From Oopsacas minuta (taxonomy: Eukaryota > Porifera > Hexactinellida > Lyssacinosida > Leucopsacidae), in NCBI GenBank assembly GCA_024704765.1, contig JAKMXF010000111.1, positions 884,619 to 948,618 on the forward strand: 64,000 nt of DNA. The letters run 5' to 3'. Shown here piece after piece: positions 62,749 to 64,000 of the stretch. Numbering within the stretch: position 1 is the first letter of the stretch; each line of letters opens with the position of its first letter. The notes under the pieces are model-generated. The model was not told where the DNA came from, searched no databases, and worked only from the letters and a program-made list of their open reading frames with translations. The translations under genes and the position numbers were made by a program.

Positions 62749-63735
62749 TTACGTTGTTTCCTCCATAATCTCCACTCTTCTGAAAGAATCAAGCTTAAAC
62801 TCGTCATGTCTGACTGGAAAACAACTATTCTTAGTTACTGTTCGTATTGATGTCCCTACAAAATACAGTACTTAGATAATTTTGTCCAAATGTAAATGAA
62901 TTCTGTCCAATTATTCATCCTTTGATATTTGATCGAGATGCCTTGTATTTACATTAATGAACAAACATCAATAAATTACCTCTACTAGATTCCTTTCTGG
63001 CTAGTTTCAGATGCACTCCATCATTGTTCTGTGCATTCAGCCATCCTTCGGTTATATCCTCAACACAATAGTAATCCGATGGTATGCCAAACTTATGATA
63101 CTGCTCATCAGGGAACATTGAAAATTTATAACATCTATTATTAGTATCATTATTCCCAAAATCCTGATAAACATAGACTGTTCTAGCTTGTATCTAGATG
63201 AATATAATATTGTTAGTATGGAAAGAAAGTCAACAAGAAATAAGAAATATACCGATATTGTTTGACCTCCATCGACAAAAGTGTAAGGTCTATAAAATTG
63301 AAAAATAATGAAATGTGCCTCGGTAGGTGTTGGGCTGTTAGGAGTATATGTGTACTCTGTTACGCTATCAACGATCCTCATAGATGGGTCATCATGGCAA
63401 ATGTATCCTTCAAACCTTCTTGTTTTGATCGGTTCATGCTAAAACAATATATTTGTGTTGAATTATACATAACTACGTATGTAACTCGAAAGTTGAATTT
63501 CGAAATTACAAGAACAATAAAATAACATACCCGTACGATAAACATACAAATAGAACTTGCGGAAACATCTATAAGATATAGAAATTGTAAACAGTTTTGT
63601 TTAAGAGAATAATATCTAAAACATGAATTACTTACTACAAGCACACACGTATGGTTCAAATGATTCAGCTAGGTTAAGGGTATATTCCGCAGAAGCGTAT
63701 ATCACAAGCAATGAGAATAATAGTAATACTTTCAT
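62749..63735 (-). CDS. Ependymin-related secreted protein
   Basis: Five exons, read 63735-63636, 63568-63531, 63438-63253, 63193-62980 and 62855-62749, join in phase to 214 aa, the usual size of the ependymin family. It starts with a signal peptide (MKVLLLFSLLVIYASA). The mature chain has five regions with cysteines (VCAC, YICHDD, NRCYKF, YYCVED, NSCFPV). The family-like landmarks are RRFEGYICHDDP near the N-terminus, NRCYKFSMF in the middle, and TVTKNSCFPVR, which corresponds to the conserved TVTxxxCxPV block of ependymins. These proteins are secreted or lysosomal lipid-binding barrels of unsure role. Assignment is by motif and architecture; overall similarity is low. Each exon is too short to stand out as an open frame, and larger frames in this region are shadows. 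Confidence 0.65.
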
Positions 63736-64000
63736 CTCTGTTCCTCAACTCAGCTAAAATAAAAACTTTTGAAGTTACTACACGTTTATATTTTGAATTT
63801 GATAAATATTAAATAAGAAAAGTTGTGCTATTTTAATAATTCATTGTTCAATAAGCTGACAGTATTACAAATAAATTAAGGTTAAGAAGCAGATAGAGTA
63901 AATGCAATAAGAGAATGAGCCTACCTGGTTAGAGAGAAATACAACCCGTGCTCTGTAACATCCCCACACTCATGGATAAGGTGAATTCAAGACATACTCA
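63736..64000. other. Upstream of the ependymin-like gene
   Basis: AT-rich sequence with no gene seen; likely promoter or 5' UTR of the ependymin-related gene. An acceptor-like ctgag precedes the start (63750-63756), so an upstream 5' UTR exon is possible. Confidence 0.35.

Noticed and set aside
63052-63381. 109-codon minus-strand frame with hydrophobic runs
   Set aside because: It begins inside exon 3 of the ependymin-like gene and reads through the intron into a wrong frame of exon 4; the spliced model explains the region better.

Overview
This 64 kb window is animal nuclear DNA: AT-rich and compact, with short GT-AG introns (often 50-150 bases), 5' and 3' gaps of a few hundred bases, genes on both strands, and many small non-autonomous DNA transposons. 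The gene set includes a receptor tyrosine kinase, a myosin carrying an SH2 domain, TRAF, an NHL-repeat protein, cytohesin, IP3 3-kinase, a LHFPL tetraspan and an ADAR-family pseudo-deaminase, plus the ciliary protein DRC1. The kinase ectodomain is a lineage-type mix of cysteine modules, and about a dozen genes that are intron-rich in most animals are single-exon here. The best guess is an early-branching animal, most likely a sponge; the intron poverty would suit a compact sponge genome such as a glass sponge better than an intron-rich demosponge. That placement is inference from gene content and structure, not from a search.

Layout. 0-9 kb: an unrecognised small gene divergent from TSR1 (ribosome biogenesis), a 3 x 42 bp tandem repeat, a double ubiquitin-like protein, and a DBHS protein (SFPQ/NONO type). 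9-14 kb: a transposon-rich stretch, then APC11 (two exons) and two unrecognised genes. 14.5-24.3 kb: cytosolic aspartate aminotransferase, a REPS/EH-domain protein, a LHFPL tetraspan and Asteroid nuclease (ASTE1). 24.5-32 kb: FIG4 (seven exons), cytohesin, and a SET+TPR protein. 32-41.5 kb: DRC1 (eight exons) with a single-exon TRAF gene inside intron 6 on the other strand, then a class III-like myosin with a C-terminal SH2 domain (eleven exons, one apparent 1-base frameshift). 41.8-49 kb, all minus strand: an ADAD/TENR-like dead deaminase, a receptor tyrosine kinase, and a CTDSPL2-like phosphatase. 49-64 kb: a six-exon coiled-coil protein with Rab11-FIP-like C-terminal motifs (an NHL gene sits in its largest intron, opposite strand), an OTUD7/Cezanne-like deubiquitinase, an inositol-trisphosphate 3-kinase (nine exons) and an ependymin-related secreted protein (five exons).

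How they relate. These are ordinary animal housekeeping and signalling genes rather than one operon-like system. Loose themes are phosphoinositide/Arf/endosome traffic (FIG4, cytohesin, REPS, the FIP-like protein, ITPK), tyrosine-kinase signalling (RTK, myosin-SH2) and ubiquitin biology (TRAF, OTUD7, APC11, the UBL protein). Exon joins given here were worked out by hand from frame, phase and splice sites, and each multi-exon model closes in frame except the myosin, which needs one extra base.
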